A stretch of DNA of 64,000 nucleotides. It comes from Asterella californica (lineage: Eukaryota > Streptophyta > Marchantiopsida > Marchantiales > Aytoniaceae). Under the pieces are notes generated by a model. The model did no database searches. It was not told the origin of the DNA and worked only from the letters and a program-made list of their open reading frames with translations. Numbering within the stretch: the first letter of the stretch is position 1; the number at the start of each line of letters is the position of its first letter. The stretch is from positions 29,114,001 to 29,178,000 of the forward strand of contig JAYKYS010000005.1 in NCBI GenBank assembly GCA_036924285.1, in the 5' to 3' direction. The position numbers were made by a program, and so were the translations under genes. Shown here piece by piece: positions 34,501 through 45,353 of the stretch.

Positions 34501-36427
34501 AATCTCCGGTATCTACTTCTGATGCACTCTGATCATCTTCCGTATCAGATTCCCAGTAGTCACTAGTGGGTCTATCAGAGTCAGAAGTCACAACTCCAAC
34601 ACCCGAGAGAGGAACTATCACTCTATGATCTCTAGACCCAATCCGTAAATATCCCTTGTGCCACCTATCAGTGGTGCGCACAGCTCTCAACCAAGGCCTA
34701 CCTAGGAGCAAATCATAACTAGAGTCCTTCAACACTTGAAAGGACATCAACGTTTGAACTCCCATCACAGACACGACCACCTTCTCTAACACACCAAGAG
34801 GTCTTACCCGTTGCTTGTTAGCCATCCCCACGACAATGCTAGCCGGGCGAGTTGGTTCCATCCCCAACTTCTTCATCAACCTCTCCGATATGGCGTTGAC
34901 AGCCGATCCTCCATCCACCAATACGTCAGAGACGTAGTGATCATTCAATCGGACTTCAATCTTTGAAGCCCTAATGCATACCTCTGAAGCATGCACATCC
35001 ACCACACCAACTCCCACAGACTTTGATGTCTTGCTCTTGGGTTTCTTCTTCTTGCTTCTCTTAGAACTCAGTCCTCCTCTGAGTTCCCTTCGTAAGCTGA
35101 GATTAAGTGCGATCAGTTGTCCAACAGTGATGTTGGCTTTCTGAGCACCCACATCTTCAACCACATCATATCCCGCTTGGGAAGATGAAATGGTGAAATC
35201 CGCCATCCCCAGCTTCCTTCTTGGCTCCCTTGGTGTACTCGAAACATTACTCGAACGAGTACTTCTACTAGTTGATTCCTCCATGAAAACCGGTTCATCA
35301 GAAAATCTAGTTCTTTTCCTTTCTTGAGCTAAAAGCTCCACCGGTGCATGAGAAGAGTTTGAACTCTCTCCTTTCTCGTAGATGAGATCTCGCACGACAT
35401 CGATAGTAGCCACCCCCTTGTCTCGTCCTTGTGATGGATTTCCTCCACCCACATTCATTCTGACAGCTTCGGCAGCTCTTGCTCCGTTGTTAGGACAATT
35501 TCGCTGGAAATGAGAACCTCCACACGTCCAACAAGTGATTCCTCCAAAGTTACCTTGGTTGCCTCCAAAGTTACCTTGATTTCCTCGGTTGAGATTGTTG
35601 TCGTAACCTCTTTGACCTCCTCCTCCACCTTTGTTCCTCCATTCTCGTAACTGCACCACGTTTATCTTGAGATCCGCAAGAGTATCGGTGATGCTCTTCA
35701 GCTCGGCATGAAAATCAGAGGTGGCAGTAGACATCGTTGTTGGGACAAACGGTCTTGGTCCCACCGTTGGAGTAGGAGCTGACGTTGAAGCAATCACCAA
35801 TTGTGATGGTGCAGGTGCGATCATTGTGGCTACACCAGGAGTCGGAGTCGACACCAGAGCAGCATGATGAGGTTGGATGATATCTCCTTCATCCAAACTC
35901 TCTTCCATGTTTGTCGCAATCTTGATGGCCTCCGCTTTGGTTGTTGGCTTCTCGTACCTCACTTGGGTTCGAATTGAAGGTCTCAACCCTCCCACCAAGT
36001 TCTTGGTCAACACTGCTCCAATCCCCGCCATCGTTAGCTCCACATTGTCTCCACTCTTCCGTAGGACCGTCCGAAACCGTTGCTCCAACTTATCCACCCT
36101 TTCGACATATTGCCGAACTTTCTCGTCGTCTCGTTGCTTCAAATGAGTAAGCTCCACCATGAGCTTCTCATAACTCTCTTCTGGAAGAAATTCTTCGATG
36201 AGTACATTACTCAACGTCTCCCATGTGTCCTCAACTGCACCAGGTGTCTTGCTCTCCACTCGGTCGTCATACCACGTAAGAGCAAAATCTTCTAAAAACT
36301 TTGGCAGTAACAACACCCATTCTTCCTTCCTTCTCACGTTGTTTCCGATGCAACCCCTTTTGAAATCTCGTACAAATGGTTCTACATCTTCATTGTCCTT
36401 CCCATGAAACACTGGTAACTTCCCCAT
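31541..36427 (-). pseudogene. Element D gag-protease-pol polyprotein, one nonsense codon
   Basis: One continuous minus frame of about 1628 codons, broken only by TAG at 34175-34177, where E and F encode Gln. Order: capsid (ATG 36427; LTWYDDRVES, EFLPEESYEKLMVEL), zinc knuckle CWTCGGSHFQRNC (about 35497-35535), Lys-rich segment, retropepsin-like domain (LVDGGSAVNAISE, about 34905) with DGGS in place of DTG/DSG, acidic linker, RT (KKKNGKLRVCIDYKKLN, YSFGDGYSGYNQIKI, DFIDDFCVYG), RNase H (ILYTDASNVAIG, TDHKVLKYIF, GKKHANADLLSRA), integrase (zinc region ending CKTCDVCQ; catalytic Asp in WDIDFVGPL, Asp in SDRGGEF, Glu in GLAEKTN) and a GPF module. No chromodomain. Terminates at TAG 31541-31543. 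A gag-pol fusion in one frame is common for plant Ty3 elements. Confidence 0.93.
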
Positions 36428-36639
36428 CTTGTAACTACTCTTCTACACTTCCAATTTTCGTGCAATAACTACTCGCTAAAAGAGCACGAACATCACCAAT
36501 TCCATTCGCGAATAATCTACCATAGGTAAAATAAAAGGAAACGGTTGTAACAACACCTCTTGTGCCATCTCTTCTCCCAAGGTAATCATGAGCCTGAGTC
36601 GCATCACCGCCTTCTCCACCATCCGAATGACGATCTCCA

Positions 36640-36890
36640 TCACAACTCAGCCGAGTTCTTTTTTGAAGTCGACAACTTCTCCGTCTCAGCTCTTTGAGTC
36701 TCGTCCAACTTATCGACTACTGACGTAAGTAGGGCGGCCACATCGACGCACTTGTGTCCTCTTGATAGATCACCCACTCCACAACTTGGACAAGGATCTT
36801 CGCCTAGAAGATGAATTGGCGCTGGTGACGATGGACCCACTCGAAGACTTAAATCAGTAAACTCCCGCTTCCCTTTAGCTCTCTCGGTTC
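36640..36890 (-). pseudogene. Element D ORF2, C-terminal part (cut by E)
   Basis: Encodes the second zinc-finger-like motif CPSCGVGDLSRGHKC (C-x2-C-x8-H-x-C), then a helical acidic tail ending at 36640. It belongs with 44520-44749; element E lies between the parts, inserted with duplication of GTTC. ORF2 ends about 210 bp before the gag ATG (36427) and has counterparts in E (38282-38746) and F (58372-58848). Confidence 0.8.
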
Positions 36891-37690
36891 TGTCACGTCA
36901 CAAGTATCCCATTATTTGTGTGCATGTTTATATAAGTTTCATTAGGTATGACTATCTTATAGGTTACTCTAGTTCGAAGATCTAAATCTAGAGTGATCAA
37001 AACTAGCCATAACTAGCGGAGATAGTTATAACTAAGTTGGGGAAACTATTAGAGGTTCCACTATGACACTATGTGACAAGTGCGGAGCTCTAAATATGCT
37101 TCTCAAAAGTATGTAACTTTGTTGACCATCGCTGATTGGATGCATGATGGAAAGTCATGCACAAAGATCTAAAGATGCTCCTCAAAAGACGTATTAGTTT
37201 GTTGTCGCCTTCCGATTGGATAGGGTGGAAAGTTAACACTTTACAAAAACTAAAGTAGGAGAATCTCTTACTTTTGTAAAGTAGAACAAGTAATGTGTGT
37301 GCTATTCTTAAAGGCTTAGTAGCCTTTAGAAGTTTTACTATTTTGGATTGCGCACTTACCATGAGGTAACGTAACTTAGTGAAAGTTACCACGGTAAGAA
37401 GTTGTAGAGTATATAAGGAGGAGTTGAGAAGGTGGAAGAGACTCTCATTTTCCTGACTGTAAGTAAAGTGAGCATTGGAGACCTTGGGAGTCCTTGAGTA
37501 TTTTGCGATGTAATGTTGAGAGCGGGATTAGAACTTGGGTGCAGGAACGCTATTAGAGGTACCGATGTGACCATACGGGTCAGAGAGTTGAGTGAAGTGA
37601 GCATGGGTGTACTTAAATCTTTGTAATTAGGGTGCACTAGTAATCCTAGTCATCTGAGGTACCCCTGGGTGAGAGACAGGCCGGCTTACA
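36891..37690 (+). repeat. Element E 5' LTR
   Basis: 800 bp. TATA box TATATAAG at 37410-37417, implying transcription start near 37440. A short hairpin AAAGGCT-TAGT-AGCCTTT lies near 37307-37324. Antisense open frames of 100 and 83 codons here recur unchanged in the other LTR and are not genes. Confidence 0.95.
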
Positions 37691-37693
37691 TTT

Positions 37694-37711
37694 TGGTTCC
37701 GTTGCCGGGAC
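37694..37711 (+). promoter_or_regulatory. Element E primer-binding site (tRNA-Glu)
   Basis: TGGTTCCGTTGCCGGGAC starts three bases after the 5' LTR. Its complement, ending in GGCAACGGAACCA, is the 3' end I recall for plant tRNA-Glu(CUC). D (46067-46082, minus) has TGGTTCCGTTGCCGAG and F (62631-62648, minus) has a variant with two changes near the start. Confidence 0.8.
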
Positions 37712-38281
37712 CTCGATACAAAGATTCGTATGTAGTCGTTAGTACAGTTCATGTCTATTTTTGAGCATGAGTTCAGAACCTTTGTACATACACCATGTTA
37801 TAGAGGGCAAGATAAGCTTTCCAATAAGCTTGATATCTCCGAGAGATCAATTGTGAGGAGAGAGTTATGTCTTTCGGAAGTTAAGGGGGTTTTTCGGTAT
37901 CAAATAGTGAGCTCTCGGGAAGGAGTTTACAGTCATTTTCATATTTTCAGTTTTTAGAGTTAGACCTTGAAATCTTCTATGCTGATAGCTTGCAAGATAA
38001 GCTATCTAGGCACCCAAATCATGCATGAATTGATCGAGTAGAACTGGAGTTATGGCATTCGAAGCGAAGGGGGGTCAAATCTGTTATATCGTTTGCTGAA
38101 GTAAAAGAGTGAAAGAATTACAGAATTCTTGAGAGGGTTATGTTCGATCTCTGAGGCTCAGGGTTGACAAGTTAAGCTTCTACTTAGTAATGTGAGAGAT
38201 TGTTAAGCGAGAAGATAGTCGAGTGATAAAAAAGTGTCAAACAAACTATAGAGCGAGAGAGATGTATGACAGATCATCGTC
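37712..38281 (+). other. Element E leader
   Basis: About 570 bp between primer site and ORF2. A 68-codon frame (37751-37957) has no recognisable motif. The ORF1 gene and the ~190-bp repeats found in the D and F leaders are absent here. Confidence 0.5.
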
Positions 38282-38746
38282 ATGGAAGGACAGCAAGAGT
38301 GGAAATTGAGGTTGAGCAAGATCCCTCAAGGCTATGCGGTGATAGTTACCGCTGATCTGGCGAAAGGAGAATTTCGACTAGAATTTGAGGAAGAAACAGA
38401 GAGTAGTCGTAAGAACCAGGAGAAGAACTCGAGGTGCTTTTTGTGTGGAGAAGAAGGACATAAAGTGAGCAAGTGTCCTACAAAGAATAGACTTTTGCGT
38501 GAGCGAAGAGGGTTGGTCGACTTAAGCTTACACATAGGTCCTTCTTCCCCTAGACAAGCTGTCATTGACCCTACAACCTTTTGTCCTAGATGTGGAGTGG
38601 ACGGGATTCCAATTGAGCACGAGTGTAGCGCAGTGGTTGCTTTGCTAGAAACTGTAGCCGAAGGTCTGGAGAGAAGGTTGAGTGTAGAAACGGAACGAGT
38701 GAAGACCTCTAGCGATGATGGAGATAGTCTATCACACGAGAGATAA
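38282..38746 (+). CDS. Element E ORF2: small double zinc-finger protein upstream of gag
   Basis: Intact 154-residue frame. The N-terminus (EWKLRLSKIPQGYAVIV, about residues 5-21) is conserved with D and F (WKVRLRNLPQGLDVIV). Then come a CCHC zinc knuckle CFLCGEEGHKVSKC (C-x2-C-x4-H-x4-C, about residues 52-65), a linker with LSLHIGPSSPR, a second motif CPRCGVDGIPIEHEC (C-x2-C-x8-H-x-C, about residues 100-114) and an acidic helical tail. It ends 135 bp before the gag ATG in a different frame. The gene is present in three diverged copies in the window with both Cys/His motifs kept, which suggests selection. The likely role is nucleic-acid binding (RNA packaging or regulation); this is inference. 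It is not a standard Ty3 gag or pol gene. Confidence 0.75.
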   Translation: MEGQQEWKLRLSKIPQGYAVIVTADLAKGEFRLEFEEETESSRKNQEKNSRCFLCGEEGHKVSKCPTKNRLLRERRGLVDLSLHIGPSSPRQAVIDPTTFCPRCGVDGIPIEHECSAVVALLETVAEGLERRLSVETERVKTSSDDGDSLSHER

Positions 38747-38881
38747 GATGACCATGAGGGTCAAACTTACTCCAACCTTTGGAGAGGAGAGAGCTCAACG
38801 GGGAAATTGTGGATTGCGGTGAAGTGCGATCTTCACATCTGCAAGCAGTACCTCGAGTAAGAAGAAGAAAAGAAGAGAAGA

Positions 38882-41800
38882 ATGGGGAAACTTCCGGTGT
38901 TTTACGGAAAGGATGGAGAAGACGTGGAAGGATTTGTGAGAGACTTCAAAAGAGCATGCATTGGCAATGGAGATCGAAAGAAGAGCGAGTGGGTAGGATT
39001 GATACCTGAATTTCTTGAGAGTTCTGCATTGACATGGTATGAGGATAGGAAGAAGAGAAGAGTAGTGGGGACTCCAGATGATACTTGGGAAGTATTGACG
39101 GAGGCCTTAATTGAAACTTTTCTTCCTGATGAAAGTTACGAGAAGTTAATGGTGGAGGTAACTTACCTCAAACAAGGAGAGAAAGAGAAAGTAAGGACTT
39201 ATGCCGAGAGGGTGGAGAAATTAGAACAGAAGTTTCGGGTGGTTTTACGAAAGAGTGGAGATGTAGTAGAACCAACGATGGTGGGCATTGGAGCAATGCT
39301 CACAAAGAATTTTATTGGGGGATTGAGGCCGGAGATTCGAACATAAGTGCGGTATGAGAGACCAACTTCGAAGGCTGATGCAGTGAAGATCGCAACCAGG
39401 ATGGAAGAGAGTCTGGATGGAGACGACTTGCAACCAATGACTGTTGGGGCAGCATGTGGAGATGTGCAAGGGCCGAGCATGCCAACTCTGAAACCTGCGA
39501 GTGTTCCGACTGTTCGATTTCAAAATCTGACTCTGATAGCTCCTACTAGTGCGGTTACAGTCACTGTACCATCTAGATCTGTTACTCCCGACTTTCGTGA
39601 TGAGTTGAAAAGTTTGACAGATTCTCTGGCAGATTTGAAGATCAATATGGTGAATTTGTTGCAACACCGGAGTCCAAATGTTGGAGGGGGCTCACGAGGT
39701 TATGGAAACTATCAGTCCAGAGGTGGACCACCGCAAGGATCACCCAGTAACTACACGAGCCAAGGATGTTTTACGTGCGGAGGATCACACTTCCAACGTA
39801 ATTGTCCGAGTCGTAATGGTGGAACGGCGGATGGAGCTTCAACTTCACAAAGTAAGGACAAGGGTGTAGCATGCATTGACATCTTGGAGCCGCGAGATGT
39901 ACGAGAAGGTTTTCAGTCTGTAGAGCTGTTAGCTCAAGAGAGGAAGAGGATGAGGACGCATTTCGAGGAGGGAGAACCGGTCGTGATGGAAGATTCTCCA
40001 AGTCAAAATACTCGGAGTAGCAAATCTTCTTCAAAAACCAAAGAGCGACGGAAGAAATTGGGAAATACTGATTTCACAATTTCAATGGAGCAATCAAAAT
40101 ACAATGTGGTGGAAGACGTGGGAAAGCAACGAGCAAACATTACTGTGGGACAGTTGATTGCTCTGAATCCTTCGGTGAGGAAAGAACTTCGTAGCGGTCT
40201 AAGCTCCCGACGAGGTCGGAAGAAGAAGGTAAATCCTTCTACTGTCGGTGTGAGTGCTTTAGACGCTAGTGAAGGAGAGGTATGCAACAAGGCATCAAAA
40301 GTAGAGGCTCGTATCAATGGGAGAGATGTCTCTGATGTTCTTGTCGATGGAGGATCGGCAGTAAACGCCATCTCAGAACGACTCATGAGGAAGTTGGATC
40401 TAGTACCAACGCGTCCTTCTAGTATCACGGTTGGCATGGCTAACAGACAGCGAGTTAGGCCATTGGGAGTGCTGGAGAGAGTTTGCGTGTCAGTAATGGG
40501 AGTGCAAGTAAACATGACATTTCAAATCTTGAAGGAGTCAAGTTATGAAATGTTACTCGGAAGACCTTGGCTTCGAGCAGTACATGCAACGGATAACTGG
40601 CACAAAGGTTATTTACGCATCGGACCGAATCACCACCGGATCAAAGTTCCATTGCTCGGAGATCAAGTTGGGACGTCGGAATCGGATCGACCCACATCGG
40701 ACTACTGGGAGTCAGAAGTTGTCGATACTACTTCTGATGTAGGTACCAATTCTTCAGATTCAGAATCTGAAGATACATCGTCAGAGGAGGAGAGAGAAGA
40801 ACGAAATGTGGGTGTGAATGTAGTGGATCTTTTCCCTTCTCCGGAAGTGCAAAGAGATCGAGACAAAGAACCATTGACTCCCGAGGAGGTGGAGAGAAGA
40901 ATTGCCACCTTACGTTATGGATCGAAGGTTACTAAAGAGGAGAAGAGTTGTTTCGAAGAGATCTTTCGTAAATACATTCATGTATTTGCATTTAGTTACA
41001 AGCATCTGAGGGAGGTCACACTGGAGCAACACCGTATCGAGTTAGAGAAGGAAGTCAAACCGGTGCGACAGAAGCAACGAAGAGTGAGTCCTCCAATTGC
41101 GGATCTGGTGAAAGAAGAGATCGAGAAGCTGCACACTGCTGGGTTCATTTACGAGGTGGAGCATTCTGAATGGGTATCACCCATTGTGATCGTAAAGAAG
41201 AAAAATGGCAAATTGAGGGTGTGTGTTGATTACAAGAAGCTCAATGCGGTCACAAAGAAGGATTATTATCCTCTACCTTTCATCGACGAGATCTTGGATC
41301 TTGGCGGGAAACGAATGGTACAGCTTTGGAGATGGTTATAGCGGATATAACCAGATCAAAATTGCACCAGAACATCAACACCTGACCACTTTCACTACTC
41401 CGTGGGGTACGTTTGCATTTCGAGTCATGCCATTTGGTCTGTGTAATGCTCCTGCGACGTTCCAAAGGTTTATGAACAAAGTGTTCGAACCTTTCTTAGG
41501 AAAGTTTGTGAGAGATTTTATAGATGACTTTTGTGTTTACGGGAGTAAGGAGAAGCATTTTGAGCACCTTGTGAAGGTCTTAGAATGTTTAGATGTAGCA
41601 AATGCATCTCTCAATCCGGAGAAATGTATTTTTGGGTGTGAGGAAGGGTTACTCTTGGGTCATATCATATCCAAGGACGGCATTGCCGTTGATCCAGAGA
41701 AGGTGCAGAAGATCTTAGAGCTCCCTTTTCCTAGTACTCTCACTAAGCTACGACAGTTTTTAGGTATGGTGGGGTATTATCGAAGGTTTATACTCTCGTT

Positions 41801-43706
41801 CTCACATAAAGCATATGCTTTGACAGCATATCTGAAGAAGGGAGTAGATTACGTGTTGATTTTAGGAGATGAAGAAGCTCTAGCCGCCTTTGAGGAACTG
41901 AAGAAAGCTCTTACTTCAGCTCCGATCTTGGTTAAGCCCGATTGGAATAAACAGTTTATTCTATATACGGATGCTTCAAATATAGCAGTAGGATGTACTT
42001 TAAGTCAGTATGATGTTGAAGGTAGAGATCATCCTATCGCATATGCTAGTCGGCAAATGATCAAGGCAGAGAGAAATTATTCTGTGACAGAGAGAGAAGG
42101 ATTAGCAGTGATCTATGCTTTGAGAAAATTTCGACATTATCTCATAGGAGGCAAGTTCACTATCGTTACAGATCATAAGGCATTGAAGTACATCTTCAAT
42201 AAACCTATGGTCGAAGGACGATTAGCAAGGTGGAAGCTCTTATTGTCAGAGTACGACTATGAGATCTGCGATCGACCAGGGAAGAAACACGCGAATGCAG
42301 ATTTGCTATCTAGAGCTTACGATGGGGATGGAGAGGAGCCGGTGGATGACACCTTTCCTGACGAAGATTTGATGGTCTTGAGCAACTCTATTATCCCAAT
42401 AGAATATCAAGAAATTTGGGATTTTGTTACGGAAGGTGTCTATCCAGATGGGATGCGGACCAGAGAGAAGAAGGCACTGGTGAAACGAAGTCAACCTTAC
42501 TCGGTGGTGGAAGGTGTGTTATTCCGTGAAGGAGTTGATGGGGTCCTGAGAAGAGCTGCGAGCAAGGAGGAGTCTCTACGACTCATGGAAGAATTCCATG
42601 ACGGTCCAGTATGTGGAGGACATTTCGCAGGCAAGTTGACGGCTCATAAGATACTCGATGCGGGATATCACTGGAGGGGGATGTTTAGAGATTGCTTGAC
42701 GTATTGTAAAACCTGTGATGTTTGTCAAGCTTTCTCTATCAAATCTAGTGTTTCCACTCCTCTTAGATCTATTCCGGTTCTTGGACCTTTCGAGAAATGG
42801 GGAATAGATTTTGTTGGGCCTTTGAATCGCACCCCTCGCAACAATAAGTATATTGTTGTAGCCACAGATTATCTTACGAAGTGGGTAGAAGCTAGACCTC
42901 TTGTAACTATTGGAGAAGTTGAGGTGGGTAGATTTCTGTACGAACGGATCATAACTAGGTTTGGATGTCCTTTGGAGTTAGTTTCTGATAGGGGTCGAGA
43001 ATTTGTGAGTGGCATGACTACTGCTATGTGCACCCACTTCTCCATTTCTCAGAGGGTTACTACTTCATATAAACCTAGTTCAAACGGTTTGGTAGAGAGG
43101 ACAAACTTTACCTTGTGTCAGATGTTAGCAAAGGATGCTGACATGGAAGGGGCCAAACACAACTGGGACAAGCGTCTTCATGCGGTTCTATGGGAGTATC
43201 GAACAACAGTGAAGACATCTACGGGATATTCACCTTTCAAGATGGTGTATGGGTTGGAATCCAGATTACCGATCCAGTTCGACCTAACCACCTTTCAGAC
43301 CTTACAAGCTGGATTAAAGAGAAAGGGTGGTCAAATAGCTGAGAAAGAGAGGAGAGAAACTTTGTTGGAGCTGGAGGAGAATAGAGACGATGCAGCTCAA
43401 CGAATTGAGATGGCCCAACTACAACAGAAGAAGAGCTACGACAAGCGCTTGGCGAAGAACAAAACGAAGTTACAGCCATTTCAAAAGGGTGAGTGGGTGA
43501 TGCTATGGGATGCTATTAGGCACAAGCGAGTTCAAAAGAAGTTCTTACGTCGATATTTTGGGCCTTTCATCATCTCCAAAGTGTGGAGTAATAACACCTA
43601 TGATCTTCAAGAGAGAAGTGGTACGTTCTTCGACCGAGTGAACCACGACAAGTTGAAGAAGTTTCATCAACGTGATACTTCACTCCGAGGACGGAGTGAA
43701 AATTAA
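38882..43706 (+). pseudogene. Element E gag-protease-pol, one stop and one frameshift
   Basis: Starts at ATG 38882 (GKLPVFYGKDGEDVEGFV, as in D and F). Capsid to about 39343; TAA at 39344-39346, where D has CAA (Gln). It then continues in the same frame: zinc knuckle CFTCGGSHFQRNC (about residue 296), retropepsin-like DGGS (40346-40357, residue 489), acidic linker, RT N-terminus. Near 41295, in IDEILD, one extra (or two missing) bases shift the frame; the rest is open to 43706: RT (FGDGYSGYNQ, DFIDDFCVYG), RNase H (LYTDASNIAVG, TDHKALKYIF), integrase (HFAGK...CKTCDVCQ; Asp in WGIDFVGPL, Asp in SDRGREF, Glu in GLVERTN), GPF module, no chromodomain. Despite identical LTRs the copy cannot make full Gag-Pol unless these are sequencing errors or recoding. 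Confidence 0.92.
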
Positions 43707-43719
43707 GTCTGGGGGTAAA

Positions 43720-44519
43720 TGTCACGTCACAAGTATCCCATTATTTGTGTGCATGTTTATATAAGTTTCATTAGGTATGACTATCTTATAGGTTACTCTA
43801 GTTCGAAGATCTAAATCTAGAGTGATCAAAACTAGCCATAACTAGCGGAGATAGTTATAACTAAGTTGGGGAAACTATTAGAGGTTCCACTATGACACTA
43901 TGTGACAAGTGCGGAGCTCTAAATATGCTTCTCAAAAGTATGTAACTTTGTTGACCATCGCTGATTGGATGCATGATGGAAAGTCATGCACAAAGATCTA
44001 AAGATGCTCCTCAAAAGACGTATTAGTTTGTTGTCGCCTTCCGATTGGATAGGGTGGAAAGTTAACACTTTACAAAAACTAAAGTAGGAGAATCTCTTAC
44101 TTTTGTAAAGTAGAACAAGTAATGTGTGTGCTATTCTTAAAGGCTTAGTAGCCTTTAGAAGTTTTACTATTTTGGATTGCGCACTTACCATGAGGTAACG
44201 TAACTTAGTGAAAGTTACCACGGTAAGAAGTTGTAGAGTATATAAGGAGGAGTTGAGAAGGTGGAAGAGACTCTCATTTTCCTGACTGTAAGTAAAGTGA
44301 GCATTGGAGACCTTGGGAGTCCTTGAGTATTTTGCGATGTAATGTTGAGAGCGGGATTAGAACTTGGGTGCAGGAACGCTATTAGAGGTACCGATGTGAC
44401 CATACGGGTCAGAGAGTTGAGTGAAGTGAGCATGGGTGTACTTAAATCTTTGTAATTAGGGTGCACTAGTAATCCTAGTCATCTGAGGTACCCCTGGGTG
44501 AGAGACAGGCCGGCTTACA
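43720..44519 (+). repeat. Element E 3' LTR
   Basis: 800 bp, identical to the 5' LTR as far as I can see; TATATAAG at 44239-44246. Followed by the duplicated target GTTC and the other half of D ORF2. Confidence 0.95.
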
Positions 44520-44749
44520 GTTCTGATTCTAGTTGGACAATTCACGACTTTGTGTCCCAACCCTCTACAGAAATAACACCACAAGTCGGTTTCTACTCTT
44601 CTCCTCGGAGATTCTACTTGAGGTTTAGTACTAGGGTTTTCAAACTCGACGATAATCTCTCTCGAACTTTCTTCGACACTTACTATGACATCTAAACCTT
44701 GAGGAAGGTTTCTAAGTCTAACTTTCCAATCTTTTGAATTTCCACTCAT
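44520..44749 (-). pseudogene. Element D ORF2, N-terminal part (cut by E)
   Basis: ATG at 44749 is preferred over the upstream in-frame ATG at 44764 because MSGNSKDWKVRL aligns with F (ATG 58848) and with E ORF2. It encodes the conserved WKVRLRNLPQGLDVIV segment and the zinc knuckle CYFCRGLGHKVVNC before E interrupts the frame. Without E the gene would be about 158 codons, close to the 154 of E. Confidence 0.8.
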
Positions 44750-44880
44750 GTTGCACCTTCTCAACCATTAAGTGGACAAAATATCATAGAGGAAAATAAT
44801 TCTACATCACTTTCTTAACTCTTCCGAGCTTTATACTGGAAATCGTGTATTACACATGCTATACACGAAATAAAATCTAA

Positions 44881-45198
44881 TTAACTATCGAAGATATGAT
44901 CCTCCTCACCATCGTTTGTACTAATCACAACAGACATCTTGAACTCACTCTTGTAAGGATCCAACTCTACTTCACCAGGAGCATTCGTGGCCTCCACCGT
45001 GAATGATGCTTTAAACTCGGCTTTCTTCAAATCTGTGCCAATGGTCGCGGAAGCTTCTTCGTATAGAGTAAAGAGGGCACCCCAAGTGCTATAGATGCGG
45101 GTTCGTAACTCATCTATACTTAACTTCGGCTTCTCCGTCTCAGTTCGAACTCCTAAACGTCTCTTCTTCCACCTCGTCATTCGAACTGGATTCCCCAT
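44881..45198 (-). CDS. Element D ORF1: 105-residue leader protein, unknown function
   Basis: Intact minus-strand frame 45198-44881, upstream of ORF2 by about 130 bp. It starts MGNPVRMTRWKKRR, a Gly-2 start followed by basic residues (the pattern of N-myristoylated membrane-targeting proteins, though this is only suggestive). A middle helical part follows (DELRTRIYSTWGALFTLYEE), then a beta-like segment (KAEFKASFTVEATNAPGEVE) and an acidic end. F has a diverged homologue with the same start and end (61574 to 58989), split by solo LTR H. E lacks it. I do not recognise a family. Conservation between D and F argues that it is a real gene. Confidence 0.6.
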   Translation of the reverse strand: MGNPVRMTRWKKRRLGVRTETEKPKLSIDELRTRIYSTWGALFTLYEEASATIGTDLKKAEFKASFTVEATNAPGEVELDPYKSEFKMSVVISTNDGEEDHIFDS

Positions 45199-45353
45199 GA
45201 AGTATCTTCAAGACCTCCTTGTATGCCGAAACGTATATCTCTTAGTTGGTAAGAGATCTCTCCAAGATTTTTGTGGTCTCCAGTAGCTCAACCTCCAAGC
45301 TACTAAATCATGAAGTTTCAACCGAAACTTCCCTAATCAGAAGAGATGGTGAT

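Larger units (their letters stand above)
36891..44519 (+). mobile_element. Element E: youngest Ty3/gypsy insertion, inside D ORF2
   Basis: LTRs 36891-37690 and 43720-44519, each 800 bp, TGTCACG...GCTTACA, no difference found between them by eye. TSD GTTC (36887-36890 and 44520-44523). Primer site 37694-37711 matches tRNA-Glu. ORF2-like zinc-finger gene 38282-38746, then gag-pol 38882-43706, ending 13 bases before the 3' LTR with a G-run polypurine tract between. Same lineage as D and F but with a different LTR and no ORF1. Two defects are seen: TAA 39344-39346 and a frameshift near 41295. Confidence 0.95.

Noticed and set aside
37090..37637. Antisense frames of 100 and 83 codons in the E LTR, repeated at 43919-44466
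   Set aside because: Identical only because the LTRs are identical; antisense to the LTR promoter and leader, with no recognisable domain.
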